A stretch of 64,000 nucleotides of DNA from NCBI RefSeq assembly GCF_027587375.1, contig NZ_JAMXIC010000002.1, positions 310,001-374,000 of the forward strand, given 5' to 3'. Numbering within the stretch: the stretch's first letter is position 1; the number at the start of each line of letters is the position of its first letter. The translations under genes and the position numbers were made by a program. The notes below the pieces were generated by a model. The model searched no databases. It saw nothing but the letters and a program-made list of their open reading frames with translations, and was not told the origin of the DNA. This DNA is from Arthrobacter sp. B2a2-09. GTDB taxonomy: Bacteria > Actinomycetota > Actinomycetes > Actinomycetales > Micrococcaceae. Shown in pieces: positions 17,037-25,771 of the stretch.

Positions 17037-17102
17037 CCCAACTAGCTCGCAGTTGTTGTCGTTATGAGGCGTCAAAACGACAACAACTGCCAGTCAGTTG
17101 GG
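17037..17102. repeat. dispersed palindromic repeat, copy 1
   Basis: 66-bp near-palindrome beginning CCCAACTAGCTCGCAGTTG and ending with the complementary CAACTGCCAGTCAGTTGGG, centre ATGAGGCGTC. It starts 6 bp after the permease stop codon. Related copies lie at 25143 and 42489. Arms have a few mismatches here. Confidence 0.85.
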
Positions 17103-17107
17103 TTTGC

Positions 17108-18490
17108 TTAGGCGTTTCGTGCGGACTTGACCTTTGCCCCGATCCGGCAGGCCACGGCGATGCACGCGATCAACAGGAACGTGCCGATCAGTTGGCCCGC
17201 GCTCTCGGCATTCGAGAAGCCCACCACGAAGATCAGGGCAAGCAGCGCTAGTCCGAATACGGTGAGGAAGGGGAAACCCTTCATGCGAAGCGGCAGCTCG
17301 GTTCCTTCGCGATCGGCGCGGCGGCGCAGGATGAACTGGGACACGAGTGCCGTTCCCCAGACCACGAGGCAGGTGGAGCCTACGAGGTTGAGCAGTGCCG
17401 GAAGCACGTGGTCGGGGAAGAGTAGTTCCAGGATGGTGGCGATGAAGCCGAAGGCAACGGAAACCCCGACGGCGGCCATGGGCACCTGGGCGCCGCGCAG
17501 CCGCGACAGGAAAGCCGGCGCTTCGCCGCGCTCAGACAAAGAGAAGACCATGCGCGAGGCGCCGTAGAGGTTGGCGTTGAGCGCGGAAAGCAGGGCCACG
17601 ACGGCAACGAGGGTGATGGCCGTGCCGGCTCCCGGGATCCCGGCAAGGTTCAAGACACCGGCGAAAGGCGACTTCAATCCTTCGGAGTCGGAGGGCAGCA
17701 CTGCCGCAATGACGAAGACCGAACCGATGTAGAAAACCAGGATGCGCCACACCACCGTGCGGATGGCTTTGCCGACGCTGTGTACGGGGTTCTGCGTTTC
17801 CGCCGCGGCCACGCTAACGATTTCGGTGCCGCCGAAGGCGAAAATCACTACGAAGAGCGCCGCGGCGATTCCGGACCAGCCGGAGGGTGCAAAGTTGCCC
17901 GTGAGGTTTCCGAGCCCGGGGGAAGTTGCGCCGGGCAGCCAGCCGAACAGCAAGGCTGCGCCGATGACGAGGAAGGCGACAATGGCTGCGACCTTCAGGA
18001 TGGCGAACCAGAATTCGAACTCACCGAAGTTCCGGACCCCGGCGAGGTTGATCGCGGTAAAGGCCACCATGAACACCAGGGCCAGTGCCCACACCGGGAT
18101 GACCGGCCAGACGGAGAACAGCAGCCCTGCTGCGCCGAGTGCCTCCGCGGCGATGACCACTACCAGCTGTAGCCACCAAAGCCAGCCGACGGTGGATCCG
18201 GCCGTCTTGCCCATGGCCTTTTCCGCGTAGACGGAGAATGCGCCGCTGTTCGGGTTGGCGGCTGCCATCTCGCCCAGTGCCCACATCACCAGGATGATCA
18301 GGGTGCCCGCCACAAGGTAGGAGATGAGTACTGCCGGGCCGGCCGCGTGGATTCCGGCGCCCGAGCCGAGGAAGAGTCCCGCGCCGATGGCGCTGCCCAG
18401 GCCCATCATGGTGAGCTGGCGCGGCTTCATCGAGTGGCCAAGGCCGGGCGAAGGAATGGCGGGTCGAACAGCGGTGGACTTCGTTGTCAT
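17108..18490 (-). CDS. amino-acid permease, APC superfamily
   Basis: 460 aa with about 12 membrane helices. N-terminal signature LTMMGLGSAIGAGLFLGSGAGIHAAGPAVLISY is the substrate-binding helix 1 of AAT-family transporters (GABA/aromatic/Asn permeases), followed by LGEMAAANPNSGAFSVYAEKAMG. H+/Na+-coupled uptake at the cytoplasmic membrane; substrate not evident. The ATG at 18490 faces an Lrp-type regulator across a 177-bp gap, which suggests amino-acid-responsive control. A dispersed palindrome follows the stop. Confidence 0.88.
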   Translation of the reverse strand: MTTKSTAVRPAIPSPGLGHSMKPRQLTMMGLGSAIGAGLFLGSGAGIHAAGPAVLISYLVAGTLIILVMWALGEMAAANPNSGAFSVYAEKAMGKTAGSTVGWLWWLQLVVVIAAEALGAAGLLFSVWPVIPVWALALVFMVAFTAINLAGVRNFGEFEFWFAILKVAAIVAFLVIGAALLFGWLPGATSPGLGNLTGNFAPSGWSGIAAALFVVIFAFGGTEIVSVAAAETQNPVHSVGKAIRTVVWRILVFYIGSVFVIAAVLPSDSEGLKSPFAGVLNLAGIPGAGTAITLVAVVALLSALNANLYGASRMVFSLSERGEAPAFLSRLRGAQVPMAAVGVSVAFGFIATILELLFPDHVLPALLNLVGSTCLVVWGTALVSQFILRRRADREGTELPLRMKGFPFLTVFGLALLALIFVVGFSNAESAGQLIGTFLLIACIAVACRIGAKVKSARNA

Positions 18491-18667
18491 TCGTGTTTGC
18501 CTTCTTGTGGATGGTTTGTCAGCTGGTCCTCGTGGGACTTATCGAATTTACCGCTTCCCCAAGCGAAGTGGCGAAAAACACTCGTGAGAGGATGGTTACA
18601 AGCTGGCGCGACATCTGGGCATGGAGTGCCGATTTGTATAGCTCATGGTTGGAAGTAGGAAAAACTG

Positions 18668-19147
18668 ATGGTTGTGGACGAGTTGGATGCCAAGATTGTC
18701 CGATTTTTCACGGACTCCCCGCGTGCATACGTTCTGGAGGCATCGAGGGTCTTGAAGGTCGCTCGCGCCACGGTCCAGTCCCGGCTGGACCGGATGGCCG
18801 AGCGCGGGGTGGTGGCTCCCTGGGTTCCGCAGCCCGATCCTGCCGGCTTCGGCTACCCCGTGGTCGCCTTCTGCTCGCTGACCATCAACCAAGATCTGGG
18901 CCACGACGCCGTTGTCGAAGCCCTGGCCGCTATTCCCGAGCTCATTGAAGTCCATACCGTTTCCGGCAGTTCGGATCTCATGGTGCGGGTAGTGGGTAAG
19001 TCGAACTCGGACCTGCAACGCGTGCTGGACAAGCTCATCGCCACCAAGACCGTGCTCCGCTCGTCGTCGGTGATAGTGCTGAATACCCACTTCCAAGGCC
19101 GAACTTTGCCGCTCCTTGAAGCTGCGGCCAAGGAGCATGCGGGCTGA
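18668..19147 (+). CDS. Lrp/AsnC-family transcriptional regulator
   Basis: 159 aa, ATG at 18668 with GTAGGA about 7 nt upstream. Residues 1-55 carry the helix-turn-helix (LDAKIVRFFTDSPRAYVLEASRVLKVARATVQSRLDRMAERGVV) and residues 65-150 the RAM/AsnC ligand domain (VVAFCSLTINQDLGHDAVVEALAAIPELIEVHTVSGSSDLMVRVV). Expected octameric amino-acid sensor. Divergent from the permease, which it probably controls. It ends 34 bp before the NrtR operator. Confidence 0.9.
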   Translation: MVVDELDAKIVRFFTDSPRAYVLEASRVLKVARATVQSRLDRMAERGVVAPWVPQPDPAGFGYPVVAFCSLTINQDLGHDAVVEALAAIPELIEVHTVSGSSDLMVRVVGKSNSDLQRVLDKLIATKTVLRSSSVIVLNTHFQGRTLPLLEAAAKEHAG

Positions 19148-19181
19148 AACATTTGGAAACTGTCCGCTGACAGTCGTACCA

Positions 19182-19210
19182 TTAGTTCTAGTCATTTTGA
19201 CTATAACTAA
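19182..19210. promoter_or_regulatory. 29-bp palindrome, probable NrtR operator
   Basis: Left half TTAGTTCTAGTCAT and right half TTGACTATAACTAA are reverse complements apart from one mismatched pair and the centre. Core TAGTCA-N3-TGACTA resembles known NrtR boxes. It ends 29 bp before the nrtR start codon, ideally placed to control the whole nad operon. Confidence 0.7.
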
Positions 19211-19239
19211 CTTTCTGGTCCCTACAGCAAAGAAGCGGG

Positions 19240-19959
19240 GTGAATACCGTGTACGCCACCTCCGCCAATGTCGCAGAGCGCAGGCTCGCACCGCCGTCGT
19301 TGGCCATATCAACGGTGATCTTCGCCCTCCGCCCGAGTGAAAGCTCCGGCCGCCCCACGCTGTGGTTGCCGTTGGTGCGCCGCATCCGCGAACCGTTCAA
19401 GGACATGTGGGCGCTACCCGGCGGTCCGCTGCAGCACGACGAATCCCTCCAAGATGCCGCGTCCCGGAACCTGCGCGAAACCACGGGGCTGGTGCCCCAA
19501 TACCTCGAGCAGCTCTATGCCTTCGGCGGCCTGCATCGCTCGCCTGCCCAGCGGGTCGTCTCGATTGTCTACTGGGCCTTGGTGCAGCCCACGGAAGCCG
19601 CCCTGGCCGACGAATCCGAGAACGTCCGTTGGTTCCGGGCAGACCGGCTCTCGGAACTGGCCTTCGACCACAATGCGATCGTGGACTACGCCTTGTGGCG
19701 GCTGCGCAACAAGATGGCCTACGGGTCCATCGCCTATCACTTGCTGGGGGAATTCTTCACCCTGGCACAGGTCCGCGAAGTCTATGAGGCTGTCCTGGAC
19801 CGTCAGCTGGATCCGGCGAACTTCCGCCGGCAAATCAAGGGAACACCGGAAATCGAGGAAACCGGTGAATACCTCCAGGGCGGAAAACACCGCCCGCCCC
19901 GCCTCTACCGCTTCACCGGCACGCCCGGACTCGGGCCAGACAACAGGAGTACACCATGA
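19240..19959 (+). CDS. nrtR: NrtR, Nudix-related regulator of NAD biosynthesis
   Basis: 239 aa from a GTG at 19240. Residues ~20-150 are a Nudix fold with a degenerate box (GGPLQHDESLQDAASRNLRETTGL lacks the REXXEE acids), as expected for an ADP-ribose/NAD-metabolite sensor rather than a hydrolase. Residues ~155-225 are the winged-helix part (MAYGSIAYHLLGEFFTLAQVREVYEAVLDRQLDPANFRRQI). Its stop overlaps the nadA start by 4 bp. It represses the NAD synthesis genes until a Nudix ligand releases it (family knowledge). Confidence 0.92.
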   Translation: MNTVYATSANVAERRLAPPSLAISTVIFALRPSESSGRPTLWLPLVRRIREPFKDMWALPGGPLQHDESLQDAASRNLRETTGLVPQYLEQLYAFGGLHRSPAQRVVSIVYWALVQPTEAALADESENVRWFRADRLSELAFDHNAIVDYALWRLRNKMAYGSIAYHLLGEFFTLAQVREVYEAVLDRQLDPANFRRQIKGTPEIEETGEYLQGGKHRPPRLYRFTGTPGLGPDNRSTP

Positions 19960-21263
19960 GCAGCGTCAACACAGCTATCCAGCTGATCACGCGGGAAGAA
20001 GCCGAAAGCGGCCGTTCCGCTGCCGGCTCGACGTGCAGCCCCGCTCTGGCCGAGGGTCCGTGGGAGTACGACCTCGCTGAAGCTCTCGCCGGCATCCCGG
20101 CTTACGGTCCCGGCGCTTCCAGCTCTGACGACGCTCCAAAGGCCACGCCCCGCCAGGGCCAGTTGCCCGAAGAGTACAAGTTGGCCAGCGATGCCGAGCT
20201 CGACGCCCGGATCCGCGCCGCCAAGGAGACGCTGGGGGACCGGGCTGTCATCCTGGGCCACTTCTACCAGCGCGACGAAGTTGTCCAGTACGCGGATTTC
20301 GTGGGCGACTCCTTCCAGCTCGCCAACGCTGCCCTGACCAAGCCCGACGCCGAGGCCATCATCTTCTGCGGTGTGCACTTCATGGCAGAGACTGCGGACA
20401 TCCTGTCCAGCGAGGACCAGGCAGTGGTCTTGCCGAACCTGGCCGCCGGCTGCTCCATGGCGGACATGGCGGACGAGGACTCGGTGGAGGAATGCTGGGA
20501 GCAGCTCGAAGAGCTCTTCGGGACAACCCCTGATTCCGAAGGCCGTGCCCCGGTCATCCCGGTCACCTACATGAATTCCTCGGCCGCGTTGAAGGCCTTC
20601 TGTGGCCGCAACGGCGGTATCGTCTGCACTTCCTCCAATGCGAAGACGGTGCTCGAATGGGCATTCGAACGTGGCCAGCGGGTGCTCTTCTTCCCTGACC
20701 AGCACCTGGGCCGCAACACAGCCAAGGCCCTCGGCGTGGCACTGGAGCAGATGCCAATGTGGAACCCGCGCAAGGAACTCGGCGGAAACGACGAACAGAC
20801 CCTGCTGGATTCCCGCGTCATCCTCTGGCACGGCTTCTGCTCCGTCCACAAGCGCTTCAACGTGGGCCAGATCGAGAAGGCCCGCGCCGAATTCCCGGGC
20901 GTGAACGTCATTGTGCACCCTGAGTGCCCCATGGAGGTTGTTGACGCGGCAGACGGCGCTGGCTCCACCGACTTCATCAAGAAGGCCATCGCCGCCGCAA
21001 GCGAACCCACCACCTTCGCGATCGGCACCGAGATCAACATGGTGAACCGCTTGGCCGCGGAGAACCCGCAGCACACCATCTTCTGCCTTGACCCGGTGAT
21101 CTGCCCTTGCTCCACGATGTACCGCATCCACCCCGGCTACCTTGCCTGGGTACTCGAGGAACTGGTGGAAGGCCGTGTGGTCAACCGCATCACGGTGGAC
21201 GACTCCGTCAAGGACAACGCCAAGATCGCCCTCGAACGCATGCTTGCAGCACGGCCGCTCTAG
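19956..21263 (+). CDS. nadA: quinolinate synthase
   Basis: 435 aa. Condenses iminoaspartate with dihydroxyacetone phosphate to quinolinate on a [4Fe-4S] cluster. Core starts near residue 90 with AVILGHFYQRDEVVQYADFVGDSFQLA. Likely cluster Cys are in IFCGVHFMAETAD, VHPECPMEVVD and DPVICPCSTMYRIHP. The ~75-residue N-terminal extension (GWEYD-type, Ser/Ala-rich) is long but usual in actinobacteria. The ATG overlaps the nrtR stop (ATGA). Confidence 0.95.
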   Translation: MSSVNTAIQLITREEAESGRSAAGSTCSPALAEGPWEYDLAEALAGIPAYGPGASSSDDAPKATPRQGQLPEEYKLASDAELDARIRAAKETLGDRAVILGHFYQRDEVVQYADFVGDSFQLANAALTKPDAEAIIFCGVHFMAETADILSSEDQAVVLPNLAAGCSMADMADEDSVEECWEQLEELFGTTPDSEGRAPVIPVTYMNSSAALKAFCGRNGGIVCTSSNAKTVLEWAFERGQRVLFFPDQHLGRNTAKALGVALEQMPMWNPRKELGGNDEQTLLDSRVILWHGFCSVHKRFNVGQIEKARAEFPGVNVIVHPECPMEVVDAADGAGSTDFIKKAIAAASEPTTFAIGTEINMVNRLAAENPQHTIFCLDPVICPCSTMYRIHPGYLAWVLEELVEGRVVNRITVDDSVKDNAKIALERMLAARPL

Positions 21264-21300
21264 GCCGCACCCCGTACCAACCAGTCGAATCGAGCCTGAC

Positions 21301-23082
21301 ATGACTGCAGAACGCATTCCCGGCGCTCCGGCGCGGCGGCGACTCGTCGTCGTCGGAAGCGGTATCGCCGGCCTCTACTCCGCGCTCCTGGCCGCCGAGG
21401 CCGGTGCGGACGTCGTCCTGCTCAGCAAGGGGGCGCTGGCGGACAGCAACACCTTCTTCGCCCAGGGCGGGATTTCGGCGGTGCTGGAGGAGCCCGCCCC
21501 CGGCGATACCGTCGCCGCGCACATCACGGATACCCTCAAAGCCGGCGCGGGCCACTGCAACGAGGAGGCTGTGCGTGTGCTGTGCACCGAAGCGCGCCTC
21601 GACATCGTGGGGCTTGAGCGTTTCGGTGTCCGTTTCGACGCGGACGACGACGGCGATCCCGCCTTGGGGCTCGAAGCCGCCCACTCTGCGCCGAGGATCC
21701 TGCACGCCGGCGGAGACGCCACCGGCGCCGGGGTCGCGAAGGCCCTGATCCTTGCGGTCCTTGACGCGCAAGACGCCGGTAAGATCCAGGTGCTCGGACA
21801 TGCACAGGCCACCGCCCTGATCCAGTCCGAGGGGCGGGTGACAGGCGTTGAATTCCTGCGCAACGGCCGTCTCGAGAGCGTATTCGGCGATGCCGTGCTG
21901 CTCGCCACCGGTGGCGCGGGGCAACTGTTTGCCCAGACCACCAATCCCTCGGTGGCAACGGCTGACGGACTCGCGCTCGCATGGCGGGCAGGCGCCGAGC
22001 TCGCAGACTTGGAGTTCTTCCAGTTCCACCCCACGAGCATGGTCCTGTCCGCTGCCGGAGGACCAGCTCCCATCGGCGCCGATCCGCTCCTCATTTCCGA
22101 AGCGGTCCGCGGCGAAGGCGCCATCCTGGTGGACGCGAACGGCGAGCGATTCATGCCTGGCTACCACCCGGACGCCGAACTAGCGCCGCGCGACGTCGTC
22201 TCCCGCAGCATCGCCCTCCACTTGGCTTCACTTGGTGATCCCAACGGCCACGTCTTCCTTGACGCCCGGGTCGTGGAAGCGAACAAGGGGGAGGGCTTCC
22301 TTGAGAAGCGCTTCCCGACGATCAGCGCCCGGACCCGCGAAGCCGGCGTCGACTGGACCCTCGAGCCCGTTCCGGTTGCCCCTGCAGCCCACTACTGGAT
22401 GGGTGGGGTGGTCACGGACCTCCACGGCCGGACCTCTGTGCCTGGATTGCTCGCTGCCGGAGAAGTAGCGTGCACCGGGGTCCAGGGTGCCAACCGCTTG
22501 GCCAGCAACTCGCTGCTCGAAGGGCTTGTCTTTGGACGGCGGGCTGTAGAGGGGTTCCTTGGCTGGGGGCGGTCGAGCGGTGGGGTGACCGACTCGCTAG
22601 TTCCCTCGGCGCCTGCGCTCCGGTCTCTCGCCGGCGATCGCCTCGCAAGCTCGACGGCCGGCGTGGACCTCCACGCAACAACGGCGCTTTCGGGAACCAC
22701 CGAGCCGGCCGGGGTGCTCACCGCGTGGCAGCCTGAGTTGGTCCCCGAGCCCTTCTCTCGTACCGCGCTTCGTCGGCTGATGACTGCCAAGGCCGGGGTG
22801 CTTCGGACCGGGGGGTTGCTTCGGGAGGCTGCTGAGGCACTCGACGCTTGGGCCGACGTCGTGGTTCCTGAGGGTGTTGCTGATTCGGCGGATCCTTTGG
22901 TGCATGAAGATGCCAATTTGCTTCTTGCTGCGCAGTTGTTGGTGCGGGCTGCGGGGGCGCGGCGGGGATCGATGGGGGCGCACTATCGGAGTGACACGGC
23001 CGAACTGCAGCGTGAAACCGTCGTCGAAGAACCACAACAGAGATACACGATCCGCCGGAAAGCGAGCCTCGTCAATGACTAG
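21301..23082 (+). CDS. nadB: L-aspartate oxidase
   Basis: 593 aa, ATG at 21301, 37 nt after nadA. FAD Rossmann motif VVVGSGIAGLYSAL, QGGISAV, and the substrate-site segments AAHYWMGGVVTDLHGRTSVPGLLAAGEVACTGVQGANRLASNSLLEGLVFG, with the conserved His and Arg. Oxidises L-aspartate to iminoaspartate for NadA. The C-terminal helical domain ends RRGSMGAHYRSD where relatives usually read ESRGxHxRxD. From about 22540 the codon use is less GC-biased in third positions than in neighbours. Overlaps nadC by 8 bp. Confidence 0.93.
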   Translation: MTAERIPGAPARRRLVVVGSGIAGLYSALLAAEAGADVVLLSKGALADSNTFFAQGGISAVLEEPAPGDTVAAHITDTLKAGAGHCNEEAVRVLCTEARLDIVGLERFGVRFDADDDGDPALGLEAAHSAPRILHAGGDATGAGVAKALILAVLDAQDAGKIQVLGHAQATALIQSEGRVTGVEFLRNGRLESVFGDAVLLATGGAGQLFAQTTNPSVATADGLALAWRAGAELADLEFFQFHPTSMVLSAAGGPAPIGADPLLISEAVRGEGAILVDANGERFMPGYHPDAELAPRDVVSRSIALHLASLGDPNGHVFLDARVVEANKGEGFLEKRFPTISARTREAGVDWTLEPVPVAPAAHYWMGGVVTDLHGRTSVPGLLAAGEVACTGVQGANRLASNSLLEGLVFGRRAVEGFLGWGRSSGGVTDSLVPSAPALRSLAGDRLASSTAGVDLHATTALSGTTEPAGVLTAWQPELVPEPFSRTALRRLMTAKAGVLRTGGLLREAAEALDAWADVVVPEGVADSADPLVHEDANLLLAAQLLVRAAGARRGSMGAHYRSDTAELQRETVVEEPQQRYTIRRKASLVND

Positions 23083-23971
23083 CCTGACCCTCCCCGCAGC
23101 ACCCGTCCGGGACATTCTGGAGCGGGCATTTGCGGAGGACGCGCCGAGCGGCGACATCACCTCGCAGCTGCTCATTCCCGCCGAAGCCCGGGCCACCGCC
23201 GTGCTCAATGCCCGGGTTCCGGGGGTCTTCAGCGGCGGAACGGTGTTCCGCGACGCCATGCTGCTCGTCGACCCGGACACCGAAGTGGAGCTGTTGCTCG
23301 CCGACGGTGAAGCGTTCGACGCCGGAACCCACCTGGCGCGCGTCAGCGGTCGCGCCCGCTCGGTCTTGCTGGCCGAACGCGTCGGGCTCAACCTGGCCCA
23401 ACGCATGAGCGCCATTGCCACCAAGACCGCGGAGTTCGTCAAGCTGGTCGACGGCACCAAGGCCCGTATTACCGACACGCGGAAAACAACCCCCGGGCTG
23501 CGGGTGCTCGAACGCTACGCCGTGCGCTGCGGCGGGGGAGCCAACCACCGCTACAGCTTGTCCGATGCCGTTCTGGCCAAGGACAACCACCTGGCAGTGA
23601 TGACCGGGGGCGATTCCGCCAAGCTCACCGCACTGCTCAAGGCCGCCAAGGCCCAGCTGGGACACACCACGCACTTCGAGGTGGAGGTGGACCGCGCCGA
23701 GCAGATCGAACCCGTGCTCGCGGCCGGGGTGGACACGATCATGCTGGATAACTTTTCCCTCGAGGAGCTCCGTGCCGGTGTGAAGCAGGTGGCTGGCCGC
23801 GCCGTCGTCGAGGCGAGCGGCAACGTCAACGTCAACACTGTGGCGGACATCGCCGCCGCTGGAGTCGACGTCATTTCCATCGGCGGACTCACGCACAGTG
23901 TCAACGCGCTGGATCTGGGCCTGGACGTGACGCTCGACGTGGCACAGGACCCAACCCTGGGTCTCGGCTGA
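23075..23971 (+). CDS. nadC: nicotinate-nucleotide pyrophosphorylase (carboxylating)
   Basis: 298 aa, ATG at 23075 inside the end of nadB. Converts quinolinate and PRPP to nicotinate mononucleotide. Family blocks: EDAPSGDITSQLLIP, ERVGLNLAQRMSAIAT, ARITDTRKTTPGLRVLERYAVRCGGGANHRYSLSDAVLAKDNHL with the basic active-site residues, VEVDRAEQIEPVLAAGVDTIMLDNF, and VDVISIGGLTHS. Length is normal for the family. Confidence 0.95.
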   Translation: MTSLTLPAAPVRDILERAFAEDAPSGDITSQLLIPAEARATAVLNARVPGVFSGGTVFRDAMLLVDPDTEVELLLADGEAFDAGTHLARVSGRARSVLLAERVGLNLAQRMSAIATKTAEFVKLVDGTKARITDTRKTTPGLRVLERYAVRCGGGANHRYSLSDAVLAKDNHLAVMTGGDSAKLTALLKAAKAQLGHTTHFEVEVDRAEQIEPVLAAGVDTIMLDNFSLEELRAGVKQVAGRAVVEASGNVNVNTVADIAAAGVDVISIGGLTHSVNALDLGLDVTLDVAQDPTLGLG

Positions 23972-23975
23972 CGCG

Positions 23976-25133
23976 ATGATCTTCCTCGACGCCGCGGCGA
24001 CCACACCCGTCCGCAGGGAAGTCCTCGAAGCCATGTGGCCGTATTTGACGGGGGAGTTCGGCAATCCCTCAAGCCATCACAGCCTCGGCGAAGCGGCTGC
24101 GAACGCGTTGTCCGGGGCTCGCGCGGCGGTCGCGAAGGCACTTGGCTGCCGGCCGGGGGAGATCACCTTCACTTCCGGCGGCACCGAGGCGGACAACCTG
24201 GCGGTGAAAGGAATTTCCCTCGCCAGACGTGCGGCGGATCCTTCCCTGAATCGCGTGGTCATTAGCGCTATCGAGCACCCCGCCGTCGAGGAATCCGCGC
24301 TCTACCTGCAACGGGTCCATGGGTTTGAGGTGGACGTGGTCCCCGTGGACCGGCACGGTGTTGTGACGGCTGAAGCGCTCCGGGCTGCCCTGCGTCCGGA
24401 GACGGCCCTCGTCAGCATCATGTATGCAAACAACGAGATCGGGACGGTGCAGCCCGTGCGGCGACTCGCGGAGGTGGCCGCGGAACATGGCGTGCCATTC
24501 CATACGGACGCCGTCCAGGCTGCGGGCTGGCTGCCGCTGGGCGTCAAGGAACTGGGAGTAGACGCCCTGAGTATTTCGGGCCACAAGCTCGGCGCGCCCA
24601 AGGGAAGCGGCGTGCTCTATGCCAAGGGAAGGCTGCGCCTTGAACCGCTGGTCCATGGCGGCGGCCAGGAGCGGGGCAGGCGCTCCGGGACCGAAAACGT
24701 GGCGGGTGCTGTTGCGCTGGCCACGGCACTGACGCTCGCCCATGCCGAGCCGCCCGGACTGGCCGGGCGTGTCTCGGAGTTGCGGGATGCCTTCATCCGC
24801 GCTGTCCTTGAGGCTGTGCCCGGTGCCGTGCTGACCGGCCACCCGTCGCAGCGTTTGCCGTCCGTCGCGTCCTTCTGCTTCCCGGGCACCAGCGGAGAGT
24901 CGGTCCTGCTTGAGCTTGAGCGGCTTGGCGTGGTCTGTTCGAGCGGATCGGCATGCGCCGCGGGATCCGACGCCCCGTCGCCGGTCCTGCTGGCCTTGGG
25001 AATTGAGCCCGAGGTGGCCCACACTGCTGTCCGCTTCAGCTTCGACTCCACTGTGACTTCAGCGGAACTGGAGCAAGCGGCGGAAGCCGTGGCTGCCGCC
25101 GTCGGGAGCGTACAGGGGCTCGGTCGCCGCTGA
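23976..25133 (+). CDS. cysteine desulfurase (NifS/IscS-like)
   Basis: 385 aa, starts 4 nt after nadC. PLP-Lys204 in SISGHKLGAPKG, catalytic Cys in VCSSGSACAAGSDAPSPVLLALG, and the N-terminal FLDAAATTPVRREVL. It delivers sulfur from cysteine. As the last gene of the nad operon it most likely supplies the [4Fe-4S] cluster of NadA (inference from position). A palindromic repeat starts 10 bp after the stop. Confidence 0.92.
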   Translation: MIFLDAAATTPVRREVLEAMWPYLTGEFGNPSSHHSLGEAAANALSGARAAVAKALGCRPGEITFTSGGTEADNLAVKGISLARRAADPSLNRVVISAIEHPAVEESALYLQRVHGFEVDVVPVDRHGVVTAEALRAALRPETALVSIMYANNEIGTVQPVRRLAEVAAEHGVPFHTDAVQAAGWLPLGVKELGVDALSISGHKLGAPKGSGVLYAKGRLRLEPLVHGGGQERGRRSGTENVAGAVALATALTLAHAEPPGLAGRVSELRDAFIRAVLEAVPGAVLTGHPSQRLPSVASFCFPGTSGESVLLELERLGVVCSSGSACAAGSDAPSPVLLALGIEPEVAHTAVRFSFDSTVTSAELEQAAEAVAAAVGSVQGLGRR

Positions 25134-25142
25134 CTGTCCCCA

Positions 25143-25201
25143 CCCAACTAGCTGGCAGTTGATGTCGTTTTGAGGGCTCAAAACGACATCAACTGCGTGG
25201 G
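25143..25201. repeat. dispersed palindromic repeat, copy 2
   Basis: Arms CAGTTGATGTCGTTTTGAG and CTCAAAACGACATCAACTG are perfectly complementary over 19 bp around a GG centre. The left flank CCCAACTAGCTGG matches copy 1; the right flank is shortened to CGTGGG. It lies between the cysteine desulfurase and the convergent gtrA gene. Confidence 0.85.
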
Positions 25202-25257
25202 CCCACGCCGCCAGGGTTCCCTGGCCGAGCTTGCGAGGCGAGGGTGGCGGTGGGGAT
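25198..25257. repeat. GC-rich intergenic element related to the 54-bp repeat after ilvE
   Basis: Contains GCCCACGCCG and GGCCGAGCTTGCGAGGC, the reverse complement of blocks in the 56297-56404 duplication (GCCTCGCAAGCTCGGCT, CGGCGTGGGCC). Overlaps the end of the palindrome copy 2. Confidence 0.5.
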
Positions 25258-25267
25258 CAGTTGGGAA

Positions 25268-25759
25268 TCAAACGTGGCGGGCCCTGCGGAAAATCCAGTG
25301 CCGCAGCATGGTGAACCGTACGGCGGTCGCGACGAATCCGGACAGCGTGGTGGTCCAGAGGTCCTCGGCGAGGGTGGCCTCGGGCCGTAATGCATGCAGC
25401 ACGCCCAGGCTCCCGCCCGTGATGACCAGCGCCACGGCGATCACGATCAGCCCGTTCAAGTGGTCCCGTGTCCTATTGCGGTTGCCGCTGATCTTGAAGG
25501 TCAGCCGCCGGTTCAGGGCCGTGTTCATGAGTGAAGTGATGATCAGTGCTGCGGCGTTGGCAGGTTGGGGTCCCATCCACGGCCGGAACAGCGCGTACAG
25601 CGCCAGCGAGGCGACGGTACAGATGATCCCGACGCCGGTGAAGCGGATGAGCTGCCTGACCACCGGATAGCGCAGCGCGCCTTTGCGGCGGTTGCTTGTA
25701 TTTGGCCTGAAAAGGGACGTCTGCCGCGTCTCAATTGCCGGCACGGCAGGAGGCTCCAT
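25268..25759 (-). CDS. GtrA-family membrane protein
   Basis: 163 aa. After a ~35-residue cytoplasmic lead come four membrane helices with the GtrA signature (QLIRFTGVGIICTVASLALYALF, ALIITSLMNTALNRRLTF, and RFTMLRHWIFRR at the end). GtrA-like proteins help flip lipid-linked sugars or modify wall glycans. No glycosyltransferase partner is adjacent. Confidence 0.88.
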   Translation of the reverse strand: MEPPAVPAIETRQTSLFRPNTSNRRKGALRYPVVRQLIRFTGVGIICTVASLALYALFRPWMGPQPANAAALIITSLMNTALNRRLTFKISGNRNRTRDHLNGLIVIAVALVITGGSLGVLHALRPEATLAEDLWTTTLSGFVATAVRFTMLRHWIFRRARHV

Positions 25760-25771
25760 GGCTCAAGCCTG

